A DNA stretch of 64,000 bases. Origin: Lachnospiraceae bacterium. GTDB lineage: Bacteria > Bacillota > Clostridia > Lachnospirales > Lachnospiraceae. Shown here one piece after another: positions 8,550 to 16,322 of the stretch. The translations under genes and the position numbers were made by a program. Below the pieces are notes generated by a model. That model saw only the letters and a list, made by a program, of their open reading frames with translations. It did not search any database and was not told the DNA's origin. Within the stretch, counting starts at the first letter, position 1. The number at the start of each line of letters is the position of its first letter. The DNA lies in NCBI GenBank assembly GCA_024687125.1, contig JAILFA010000009.1, forward strand, positions 1 through 64,000, written 5' to 3'.

Positions 8550-10219
8550 CTGAAGGAAAAGATGAAAAGCTCATTGAGGATACAGCGGAGGAAACCGCGG
8601 AGGAGACCGCGGTTAAGGTAAAGACTGTCGAGGACCCTGAAAAAGCTGCCCGCAGACGCAAGGACCGCATCAAGAACGCGATCATCATCTTTCTGGCGGT
8701 GCTGCTGTTTCTGACGTTTTTTTCCAATACCTGGATGAACCGGACGCTGCCCGAGGTTGCGACCGCCTATGTGCAGGAGGGGACGATCTCGCCCAAAGTC
8801 CGCGGCACCGGTAAGGTGGAAGCCGATAATCCATACAAGGTCGTTGTGAAGCAGTCTCGCAAGATCTCCAGTGTTCTTGTCCATGTCGGGGATACGGTTG
8901 AGCAGGGCGATCCGCTGTTCGAACTGGAGGATATGGAATCCGAGGAACTGACCAAAGCGCAGGAGGAACTGTCCAAACTGCAGACCGCCTATGAGACGGC
9001 CATGTTCGATGGGACGGTTCCGGATGCCGTGATCACGGATCTCAGAGCGGGTGTGGAATCGACAGCGGACGAGTATCAGGAAAAGCTCAGGAAGATGCAG
9101 TCCAGGCTTGATGCGGCAAAGGCAAGACTTGATGCTGCAAAGGCCGCAAAGCGCGCGGCGGAGGACCAGAAGGTCGCGCTGGAGATCCAGTTTGCCAGAG
9201 AATCCAATGAGAACAAGTATAATGAGCTGACACCGGAATATACATCTGCGATAGCCACATATGAGCTTGCAAAACTTGAGATTGAAATAAGCGAATCGCA
9301 GAACGAGGATGATAAGAAAGAACTTCAGGAACAGATAGATGCCTATAAAATTCAGCTCGCCTATAATACCAAAGATAAAAGTCAGCTGGGTACCTATGAA
9401 TCTCAGATGGCGCTTGGGCGTGATTATCAGCTCAAACTCGTCCAGCGCGTTGTTGATGATGCGACAAAGGATGTGACGGAAGCAGAAGCAGAGATCACGG
9501 AGATTGAAAAAGAAAAGAGTGAGCTTACTACGGCCATCAAGGCGGAGATCAGTCTGACCAGCCAGCAGGTCGAGATCGAACGGGCACAGGAAAAGGTTAA
9601 AAAACTGGAGGCGGAGAGCATAGGTACAACGATCGATGCCCCGGTAGCCGGAACGATCACTACTGTCGGTTATGTGGCCGGTGAGACAACGAATGCGGAC
9701 ACTCCCGCGGCGATCATTCAGGTCGCTGGCAGGGATATGATCGCGAGCTTTTCGGTCACCAACGAGCAGGCTCGCAAGGTGCACATCGGTGATCCCGCAG
9801 AGCCTCAGAACGCCTGGTATTATACGGACTTTACCGCGACGCTTTCCGCGATCAAGAATGATCCGAGCGATCCCTCGGGAAAGAAGCTCCTTGAGTTCAA
9901 GATCGCGAGCCCCGAGGTTCAGGCGGGACAGAATGTGGCGCTGCAGATCGGCCAGAACGCGCAGACTTATGAGCTGACGGTTCCCAACAGTGCGATCCGT
10001 GAGGATAACAACGGCAAGTTCATATTGATCGTACAGAGCAAATCAAGTCCTTTGGGCAATCGTTATGTGGCGACCCGTGTCGATGTCGAGATACAGGATG
10101 CAGATGATACGAATACGGCGATCACCGCACCGCTCCAGGGCTATGAATATGTCATCACCACGTCTTCCGAGCCGATCAAGCCCGGACAGTATGTGCGGCT
10201 TGCGGACAGTATGTCGTGA
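8546..10219 (+). CDS. HlyD/RND-type periplasmic adaptor (membrane fusion) protein
   Basis: A 557-residue membrane-anchored adaptor. A short acidic cytoplasmic segment is followed by one membrane helix (about residues 48-70). The first half of a lipoyl-like domain comes next (VLVHVGDTVEQGDPLFELED, about 110-130), then a long alpha-hairpin coiled coil (about 130-365), the second lipoyl half (IDAPVAGTITTVGYVAGE, about 367-385) and beta-barrel-like domains at the C terminus. Such proteins bridge exporters in Gram-negatives and partner MacB-like ABC exporters in Gram-positives. It overlaps both neighbours by four bases, so it is made together with the permease pair and the MacB-like protein. Confidence 0.85.
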   Translation: MTEGKDEKLIEDTAEETAEETAVKVKTVEDPEKAARRRKDRIKNAIIIFLAVLLFLTFFSNTWMNRTLPEVATAYVQEGTISPKVRGTGKVEADNPYKVVVKQSRKISSVLVHVGDTVEQGDPLFELEDMESEELTKAQEELSKLQTAYETAMFDGTVPDAVITDLRAGVESTADEYQEKLRKMQSRLDAAKARLDAAKAAKRAAEDQKVALEIQFARESNENKYNELTPEYTSAIATYELAKLEIEISESQNEDDKKELQEQIDAYKIQLAYNTKDKSQLGTYESQMALGRDYQLKLVQRVVDDATKDVTEAEAEITEIEKEKSELTTAIKAEISLTSQQVEIERAQEKVKKLEAESIGTTIDAPVAGTITTVGYVAGETTNADTPAAIIQVAGRDMIASFSVTNEQARKVHIGDPAEPQNAWYYTDFTATLSAIKNDPSDPSGKKLLEFKIASPEVQAGQNVALQIGQNAQTYELTVPNSAIREDNNGKFILIVQSKSSPLGNRYVATRVDVEIQDADDTNTAITAPLQGYEYVITTSSEPIKPGQYVRLADSMS

Positions 10220-11379
10220 AGCGGATCCTTGATTTTTTAAAACGGGTTCCCAGATATATCTATGTGCTGCTGATCATCGCGGCGGCACTGCTTGTTCTTG
10301 CGCTTATTCCCTATGTGATCAGGGTGACGCTTGAGGATTCCCTGATCGACCAGCAGGCCGCTGAAACCTGGTCGGATGAAGGCAAGGGTGTCAGTCAGAT
10401 CAGTGTCTTTTATCCGAACGGACAGACAAACGATGATTTCGGCATCAGATCCCTGCAGTATGATATTTCACAGGAGATGATCAAGGCATCTCTTCTGGAG
10501 CAGGGCGAGGATGAAAAGGATCTTTTTGTCACCTGCAGCAGCTCTCAGGGGATCGTATCCATTGCGCGTGATGACGGAAAGCAGCAGATCAAGGCCAACG
10601 CGATCGGAACAAACGGGGATTTCTTCCGCTTTCATCCGGTGCGCCTTTTGTCCGGTGAAATTTATTCACCGTCGCTTCTTGTTCCCGACCATATTCTCAT
10701 TGATGAGACTCTCGCCTGGCAGCTTTTCGGCTCCTATGAGATCGTTGGACGCACGGTCAGTATCTCAGGGATCCCGCACACCATAGACGGCGTTTTCACG
10801 ATCCCGCAGAGAGGTTTTATCGAAAAGAAGGCGCAGATCCCGGAAAATCTCTGCATCATCTCCCTGTCATCACTCTGTCAGCTCGGGACGATCGTCGGAG
10901 AAGAACCGGGGGATAACGGAACGGACGCTGCGGCGATCGGGACGGCCAAGATCTACGGGATCCGTACCTTTGAGATCGTGATGCCGAATCCTGTCCGGAA
11001 TTTTGCTCTGAACATCCTGCGTGAAAAGATCAAACCGGATGACAGCGGAATCGTCCTTGTCGAGAACAGCACAAGGTTTTCCGAGGAGTCGCTGCTGGGG
11101 AACCTCGGCAATCTCTTTACTGCCGGTATTCAGACGAATCCGGTCGTATTTCCGTACTGGGAGAATATCGCGCGCGGGTATACCAATCTTTTTTCGCTCC
11201 TTTATCTGCTGCAGCTGCTCCTGACTGTTCCTGCGTGGTGCCTGATCCTTCTGTGCGCGTTGAAACTCTGGAAGATGCGTACCTGGACCTTAAGCTCCCT
11301 CTGGCAGATGCTGATGGACAAAAAGTACGATCTTGAATCCCGGATGCACAGTACACATGACAAATGGGAGCACTTTTGA
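10216..11379 (+). CDS. Orphan MacB-type periplasmic core domain membrane protein
   Basis: A 387-residue protein with one N-terminal helix (about residues 13-38), a large extracytoplasmic region, and a hydrophobic C-terminal segment (about 325-355) followed by a short basic tail. The middle resembles the MacB periplasmic core domain: it has the pattern of an ISxxF-like first strand, GxNGDFFRFHPVRLLSGE-type text around residue 135 (mid-domain of MacB), and VGRTVSISGIPHTIDGVF near 180. The C-terminal FtsX domain with three helices that defines MacB permeases is missing. The start is GTG 10216 overlapping the adaptor stop. It probably works with the HlyD-like protein; the role is unknown. Confidence 0.6.
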   Translation: MKRILDFLKRVPRYIYVLLIIAAALLVLALIPYVIRVTLEDSLIDQQAAETWSDEGKGVSQISVFYPNGQTNDDFGIRSLQYDISQEMIKASLLEQGEDEKDLFVTCSSSQGIVSIARDDGKQQIKANAIGTNGDFFRFHPVRLLSGEIYSPSLLVPDHILIDETLAWQLFGSYEIVGRTVSISGIPHTIDGVFTIPQRGFIEKKAQIPENLCIISLSSLCQLGTIVGEEPGDNGTDAAAIGTAKIYGIRTFEIVMPNPVRNFALNILREKIKPDDSGIVLVENSTRFSEESLLGNLGNLFTAGIQTNPVVFPYWENIARGYTNLFSLLYLLQLLLTVPAWCLILLCALKLWKMRTWTLSSLWQMLMDKKYDLESRMHSTHDKWEHF

Positions 11380-11445
11380 AAAAAGTGGAAAACATCCTGA
11401 TTTTATTGTAAACTTGTAGGATAAAAAGCCAAGGAGTATATCCGA

Positions 11446-12519
11446 ATGAGTAAAGAACTGATCACGCTTACCCATATTTCCAAGTCGTTTGACGGCCAGC
11501 TGATCCTGGATGACTTAAATCTCGTGATCCACGAAAACGAGTTTGTGACACTGCTGGGGCCCTCGGGCTGTGGCAAGACGACAACGCTCCGCATCATCGG
11601 CGGCTTTGAGACCCCGGATCAGGGGCAGGTCATTTTTGACGGCAAAGATATCACCGCGCTCGCGCCGAATAAGCGTCAGCTCAACACCGTATTTCAGAAG
11701 TACGCTCTCTTTACGCACATGGATATCGCCGACAATATCGCGTTCGGCCTCAGGATCAAGAATAAGAGCGATCAGTATATCAGAGATAAGATCGCTTATG
11801 CGCTCAAGCTCGTCAATCTGGAGGGCTATGAACACCGCATGCCTGATTCCCTGTCCGGAGGTCAGCAGCAGCGGATCGCGATCGCCCGTGCCATCGTCAA
11901 CGAACCCAAGGTGCTTCTTCTGGATGAGCCGCTCGGCGCACTGGATCTGAAACTCAGACAGGATATGCAGTATGAACTGATCCGTCTGAAAAAGGAGCTG
12001 GGGATCACCTTTATCTATGTGACCCATGATCAGGAGGAAGCCCTGACGATGTCGGATCACATCGTCGTCATGAACCAGGGGTATATTCAGCAGGAAGGGA
12101 CGCCGGAAGACATCTACAACGAACCCGAAAACGCGTTTGTTGCCGACTTCATCGGCGATTCCAACATCATCACCGCGACGATGGTACGGGATGAGCTCGT
12201 ACGGATCCTCGGCGTGGAATTTCCCTGTGTCGATAAGGGCTTCGGGGAAGAAAAACCCGTGGATGTTGTCATCCGGCCGGAGGATGTGGAACTCGTTCCG
12301 CGCGGAGAGGGATGTATCCCCGGCGAGGTTACTCACATCATCTTCAAGGGTGTGCACTACGAGATGGAGGTACAGGCCGGTGGTTTTGAATGGCTTGTAC
12401 ATTCCACCAAGGAATCCCCTGTCGGATCCCAGATCGATATCCGTGTTGACCCCTTTAATATCCAGGTCATGAACAAGCCTGCGTCCGAGGATGAACAGGC
12501 GATCGGAGTGGAGGAGTAG
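11446..12519 (+). CDS. potA: Spermidine/putrescine ABC transporter ATP-binding protein
   Basis: A 357-residue ATPase of the PotA/MalK class. Walker A is GPSGCGKTT (about residue 38), the Q-loop [10 protein letters not shown], the signature [14 protein letters not shown] (about 136), Walker [13 protein letters not shown] and the switch histidine in [16 protein letters not shown]-terminal TOBE domain (about 280-345) follows. AAGGAG lies about ten bases before ATG 11446. The 66-base gap upstream contains a short hairpin (CACTTTT/AAAAGTG, from about 11371) and an AT-rich stretch that may hold the operon promoter, though I cannot place one convincingly. It feeds potB and potCD. Confidence 0.93.
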   Translation: MSKELITLTHISKSFDGQLILDDLNLVIHENEFVTLLGPSGCGKTTTLRIIGGFETPDQGQVIFDGKDITALAPNKRQLNTVFQKYALFTHMDIADNIAFGLRIKNKSDQYIRDKIAYALKLVNLEGYEHRMPDSLSGGQQQRIAIARAIVNEPKVLLLDEPLGALDLKLRQDMQYELIRLKKELGITFIYVTHDQEEALTMSDHIVVMNQGYIQQEGTPEDIYNEPENAFVADFIGDSNIITATMVRDELVRILGVEFPCVDKGFGEEKPVDVVIRPEDVELVPRGEGCIPGEVTHIIFKGVHYEMEVQAGGFEWLVHSTKESPVGSQIDIRVDPFNIQVMNKPASEDEQAIGVEE

Positions 12520-12520
12520 C

Positions 12521-13339
12521 GTGTTCAGAGATCCGAAAAAAGCGGGGACGATAGCCTCACCGTATTTTGTCTGGGCGCTGATCTTTATCCTGGTGCCGCT
12601 TGCGATGATCCTGTGGTACGGCTTTACGGACGATACCGGTGCCTTTACCGCGGCCAATATCGCATCGATCCTGCAGCCCGAGCATGCCAAATCACTGCTC
12701 CTTGCTCTGGAACTGTCCATCCTGAGCACGGTCATCTGTTTCCTGCTCGCGTATCCGCTCGGTATGATCCTGGCGAAGAATAAGGTGAGCAGCCAGGGAA
12801 TCATTACCACGATCTTCATCCTGCCGATGTGGATGAACTTTCTGCTTCGGACTTTTTCCTGGATGACGCTTCTGGAGAATCACGGCGTGATCAACGGGAT
12901 CCTCGAGTTTCTGCATCTTCCGGGCATACACGTCATCAACACGCCCGCCGCGATCGTGATCGGTATGGTCTACAATTTCCTGCCGTTCATGATCATGCCG
13001 ATCTACAACTCACTGTCCAAGATCGATGACAATGTCATCAACGCGGCCCGGGATCTCGGGGCGAATTCTGTACAGACGTTCCTTCGCGTCACACTGCCGC
13101 TGACGGTTCCCGGGATCATATCGGGCGTCACGATGGTCTTCATCCCGGCACTGACGACCTTTGCGATCTCAACCATGCTGGGCGGCTCCAAGATCCTGCT
13201 GATCGGCAATGTCATTGAGCAGGAATTCACCCTGACCTATGACTGGCATCTGGGGAGCGGCCTCTCCATCGTGCTGATGGTCTTTATCGTGATCAATATG
13301 GTCGTTTCCGCACTTTCGGAGAAGAAAGATGAACAGTAA
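12521..13339 (+). CDS. potB: Spermidine/putrescine ABC transporter permease PotB
   Basis: A 272-residue permease with six predicted helices and an EAA loop reading NAARDLGANSVQTFLRVTL near residue 178. GTG 12521 is chosen because GTGGAGG sits six bases upstream; an in-frame ATG at 12491 lies inside potA without a better signal. It begins one base after the potA stop and overlaps potCD by 11 bases. PotB pairs with PotC to form the polyamine channel in the cytoplasmic membrane. Confidence 0.92.
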   Translation: MFRDPKKAGTIASPYFVWALIFILVPLAMILWYGFTDDTGAFTAANIASILQPEHAKSLLLALELSILSTVICFLLAYPLGMILAKNKVSSQGIITTIFILPMWMNFLLRTFSWMTLLENHGVINGILEFLHLPGIHVINTPAAIVIGMVYNFLPFMIMPIYNSLSKIDDNVINAARDLGANSVQTFLRVTLPLTVPGIISGVTMVFIPALTTFAISTMLGGSKILLIGNVIEQEFTLTYDWHLGSGLSIVLMVFIVINMVVSALSEKKDEQ

Positions 13340-15215
13340 GCGCCATCCGGTCGAAAAAATCTATATGGCGATCATCTTTCTATTCATGTACGCCCCGATC
13401 GTCACCCTGATCGTCCTGTCATTCAACGGGAGCAAGTCCCGTGCCAAATGGGGCGGATTCACCATGGAGTGGTACGCGAATCTGATCCATGATTCCGAGG
13501 TCCTCAACGCCATGGCGAATACGCTCATCATCGCGCTCATCGCGACAATCGTATCAACGCTGATCGGTACGGCTGCTTCCGTCGCACTGACCGGCATGAA
13601 GCGCAGAACGAGGTCGCTGGTCATCGGTGTGACCAACATCCCGATGATCAACGCGGATATCGTGACCGGTATCTCCCTGATGCTGCTGTTCAAGGTGCTG
13701 CATTTCGAGACCGGATTCCTGACCGTTCTGATCGCGCATATCACCTTTGACATTCCCTATGTCATGCTTTCCGTCCTGCCCAGGATGAAAACGATCAGTC
13801 CCTCGGTATATGAGGCGGCTCTGGATCTCGGCGCGGAGCCGTTTTTCGCTTTCCGCAAGACCATTCTGCCCGATCTGACGCCGGCGATCATCTCCGGAGC
13901 ACTGATGGCCTTTACGATGTCGATCGACGATTTCATTATCACCTATTTCACCAAGGGATCCGGCTTTGATACACTCTCAACAAAGATCTACAGTGAAGTA
14001 AAGCGCGGTATCCGGCCGGAGATCTACGCGCTGTCGGCGATCATTTTTATCGTCGTGCTGATCCTGCTTCTGACCTCGGACCGTATCAAGGCAAAGGCAG
14101 GAAAGAGCGTACGGCGGGAGAGGAGCGTACAGCGGGAAAAGATCCGCAGGATCGGTGTGATCGCGCTCGCTTCCGGCGCCAGTATCGCGATCATTCTCAT
14201 GGCGCTTGCCTTCGGCGGCGTGTTCTCCAAGAACAGCACGCAGGTTTTTGTTTATAATGCCGGTGAGTACATTGATCCCGAAGTGATCGAAATGTTTACC
14301 GAAGAGACCGGGATCGAAGTGGTCTATGACGAGTTTGAGTCCAATGAGATCATGTATGCCAAGGTCGCGGCCGACGGTTCCGCTTATGACGTCCTGTGCC
14401 CGTCGGATTACATGATCGCCAAGCTCATAGATAACGATATGCTGATGAAACTGGATCCGGCAAAGATCCCCAATGCTCTGCAGTATATCGGAAAGCAGTA
14501 CTATGAATCCGCGACGAGCTTTGATCCGGGCAATGAGTATGCTGTTCCGTACTGCTGGGGGACCGTCGGGATCCTTTATAACAAGACGATGGTAGACGGG
14601 CCGGTGGACAGCTGGGATATCCTGTGGGATCCGAAGTACCAGGGAGAGATCCTGATGCAGGATTCCATCCGCGATGCCTTTATGGTGGCGCTTGCCAGAC
14701 GCGGGTATTCCATCAATTCCGTTGACCCGGAGGAGATCCGGCAGGCAACGGATGACCTGATCGCACAGGCTCCGCTGGTTCAGGCATATGTGGTCGATCA
14801 GGTGCGCGACAAGATGATCGGCGATGAGGCCGCGCTCGGCGTGATCTATTCAGGTGAAGCGATCTATACGAGAAGAGAGAACGAGAATCTTGAGTATGTG
14901 ATCCCCAAGGAAGGCTCCAATGTATGGATCGACGGCTGGGTCATCTCGAGGGACGCCAGAAATGTCGACAACGCGCTTGCCTGGATCGATTTCCTCTGCA
15001 GGCCCGACATTGCACTGATGAATTTTGAGTATATCACTTATTCCACGCCAAATGTCGCCGCGCAGGAGATGATCGAGGACGAGGACATCCGCAACTCGAA
15101 CGTGGCATTTCCTGATGAAGAGACGCTTTCCAGATGCGACACCTATGTTTCGCTTGGCGAGGACGGGGATCGGTTGTATAATGAAGCATGGAAAAAGGTA
15201 AAATCAGCAGATTGA
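13329..15215 (+). CDS. potC: Fused spermidine/putrescine permease PotC and substrate-binding protein PotD
   Basis: A 628-residue fusion. Residues 1-260 are a PotC-type permease (six helices, EAA loop EAALDLGAEPFFAFRKTIL near 159). A basic linker, then an extra helix (about 277-297), leads to an external PotD-type domain (about 305-628). That domain opens with VFVYNAGEYIDPEVIEMFTE and contains SNEIMYAKV and the later YCWGTVGILYNKT segment. The fusion ties the receptor permanently to its channel and explains the absence of a separate signal-peptide-bearing potD. It overlaps potB. PotC/PotD fusions occur elsewhere in Bacillota, so the arrangement is not unique, but it is easily mis-annotated. 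Confidence 0.92.
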   Translation: MNSKRHPVEKIYMAIIFLFMYAPIVTLIVLSFNGSKSRAKWGGFTMEWYANLIHDSEVLNAMANTLIIALIATIVSTLIGTAASVALTGMKRRTRSLVIGVTNIPMINADIVTGISLMLLFKVLHFETGFLTVLIAHITFDIPYVMLSVLPRMKTISPSVYEAALDLGAEPFFAFRKTILPDLTPAIISGALMAFTMSIDDFIITYFTKGSGFDTLSTKIYSEVKRGIRPEIYALSAIIFIVVLILLLTSDRIKAKAGKSVRRERSVQREKIRRIGVIALASGASIAIILMALAFGGVFSKNSTQVFVYNAGEYIDPEVIEMFTEETGIEVVYDEFESNEIMYAKVAADGSAYDVLCPSDYMIAKLIDNDMLMKLDPAKIPNALQYIGKQYYESATSFDPGNEYAVPYCWGTVGILYNKTMVDGPVDSWDILWDPKYQGEILMQDSIRDAFMVALARRGYSINSVDPEEIRQATDDLIAQAPLVQAYVVDQVRDKMIGDEAALGVIYSGEAIYTRRENENLEYVIPKEGSNVWIDGWVISRDARNVDNALAWIDFLCRPDIALMNFEYITYSTPNVAAQEMIEDEDIRNSNVAFPDEETLSRCDTYVSLGEDGDRLYNEAWKKVKSAD

Positions 15216-15254
15216 TCCGCGCAGTCTGCTGAACGTCCAATGGGGGAGATCACT

Positions 15255-16322
15255 ATGATGGAATACAACTATACCAGTGAAATCCTGTCTAAATATCCGT
15301 ATTTCGCTGAGGAGATGAAGAGTCATGAGATCAGCGAGATCCTCGATTCTCTCACGGGACTGATCTCCCGTCCGTTCATCATCGGATTTGTGAAGTGGAT
15401 GATCGAGCACAACCAGCCGTTTACATACGGCATGCTTGATCTTGACAATTTCAAGTTCATCAATGACACCTATGGGCACAAGGTCGGTGACGGTGTCCTG
15501 ACGGATGTATCAGCGGGACTGAGAAACTATATCGGCGAGATCGGACTTGCGGGGAGGTTCGGCGGTGACGAGCTGCTTTTTGTCAACCTGCAGGACCTCA
15601 ATTACGATGAAAAAAAGCATTTCCTGGAGGGGATGTATTTTAATTACAAGGTCCTGCGCAAAAATGTCAATCTGGGAACCTGTGAGCCGTTCATCACGGG
15701 GACGATCGGCTGCGCCACCTATCCGGAAGATGCGCAGGATTACGACGGCATGTTTGCCCTGATCGACAAGACGCTGTACCGCGGCAAGAACAAGGGCAGA
15801 AACTGCTATATCATCTATGTTGAGGAAAAACACAAAAACCTTGAGATATCCACGATCGCCAAGGAAGGGATCTATCACACCTTTCACCGGCTGGCACTGC
15901 AGTTCGATCTGCTGCCCAACATACGATCCAAGCTGCTGGCGGCTTATGATACGCTGCAGAATGAGCTCAGGATCACCAATCTCTACTATGTCGGTGAAGA
16001 TAAAAAACTGCGTTCCCTCGAGGATCCCGACATGTGTCTGGATGCGTCGGATATTGATGATCTGATGGTCGAAGACATGTATGCCGCCTATGGGCCGAAC
16101 GAGATCAAAAAATACAGCCCTGAATTCTATAAAACGGTTCTGGAGGCGAATATCGAGACAATCCTGATCATGCGTGTGGCGGTCGATATGCACGGCTTTG
16201 GCTATCTGATCTGCGGAGAGCCGGCCAATACGCGTATCTGGCAGGAGGATGAAAAGGCGATCCTGTTCTTTGCCGCAAGAATGCTTGCGGGGAGTCTTGC
16301 GAGGAACGGGCAGAAATTATGA
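15255..16322 (+). CDS. GGDEF domain protein (putative diguanylate cyclase) with C-terminal GAF-like region
   Basis: A 355-residue cytoplasmic protein. The N-terminal 180 residues form a GGDEF domain: LTGLISRPF start, the metal-binding DLDNFKFINDTYGH, and an active-site loop FGGDEL at about residues 102-107, a GGDEL variant still compatible with cyclase activity. The product-inhibition motif RxxD expected just before the loop is missing. The remaining residues (about 205-350) look like a GAF-type sensory module. GGGGGAG sits six bases before ATG 15255, favouring it over an ATG at 15240. It overlaps the phosphatase gene by four bases. No EAL domain protein is nearby. Confidence 0.82.
   Translation: MMEYNYTSEILSKYPYFAEEMKSHEISEILDSLTGLISRPFIIGFVKWMIEHNQPFTYGMLDLDNFKFINDTYGHKVGDGVLTDVSAGLRNYIGEIGLAGRFGGDELLFVNLQDLNYDEKKHFLEGMYFNYKVLRKNVNLGTCEPFITGTIGCATYPEDAQDYDGMFALIDKTLYRGKNKGRNCYIIYVEEKHKNLEISTIAKEGIYHTFHRLALQFDLLPNIRSKLLAAYDTLQNELRITNLYYVGEDKKLRSLEDPDMCLDASDIDDLMVEDMYAAYGPNEIKKYSPEFYKTVLEANIETILIMRVAVDMHGFGYLICGEPANTRIWQEDEKAILFFAARMLAGSLARNGQKL

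Noticed and set aside
11515-12819. Minus-strand 434-codon open frame opposite potA/potB
   Set aside because: It spans the junction of two well-supported genes and has no start signal or family similarity.
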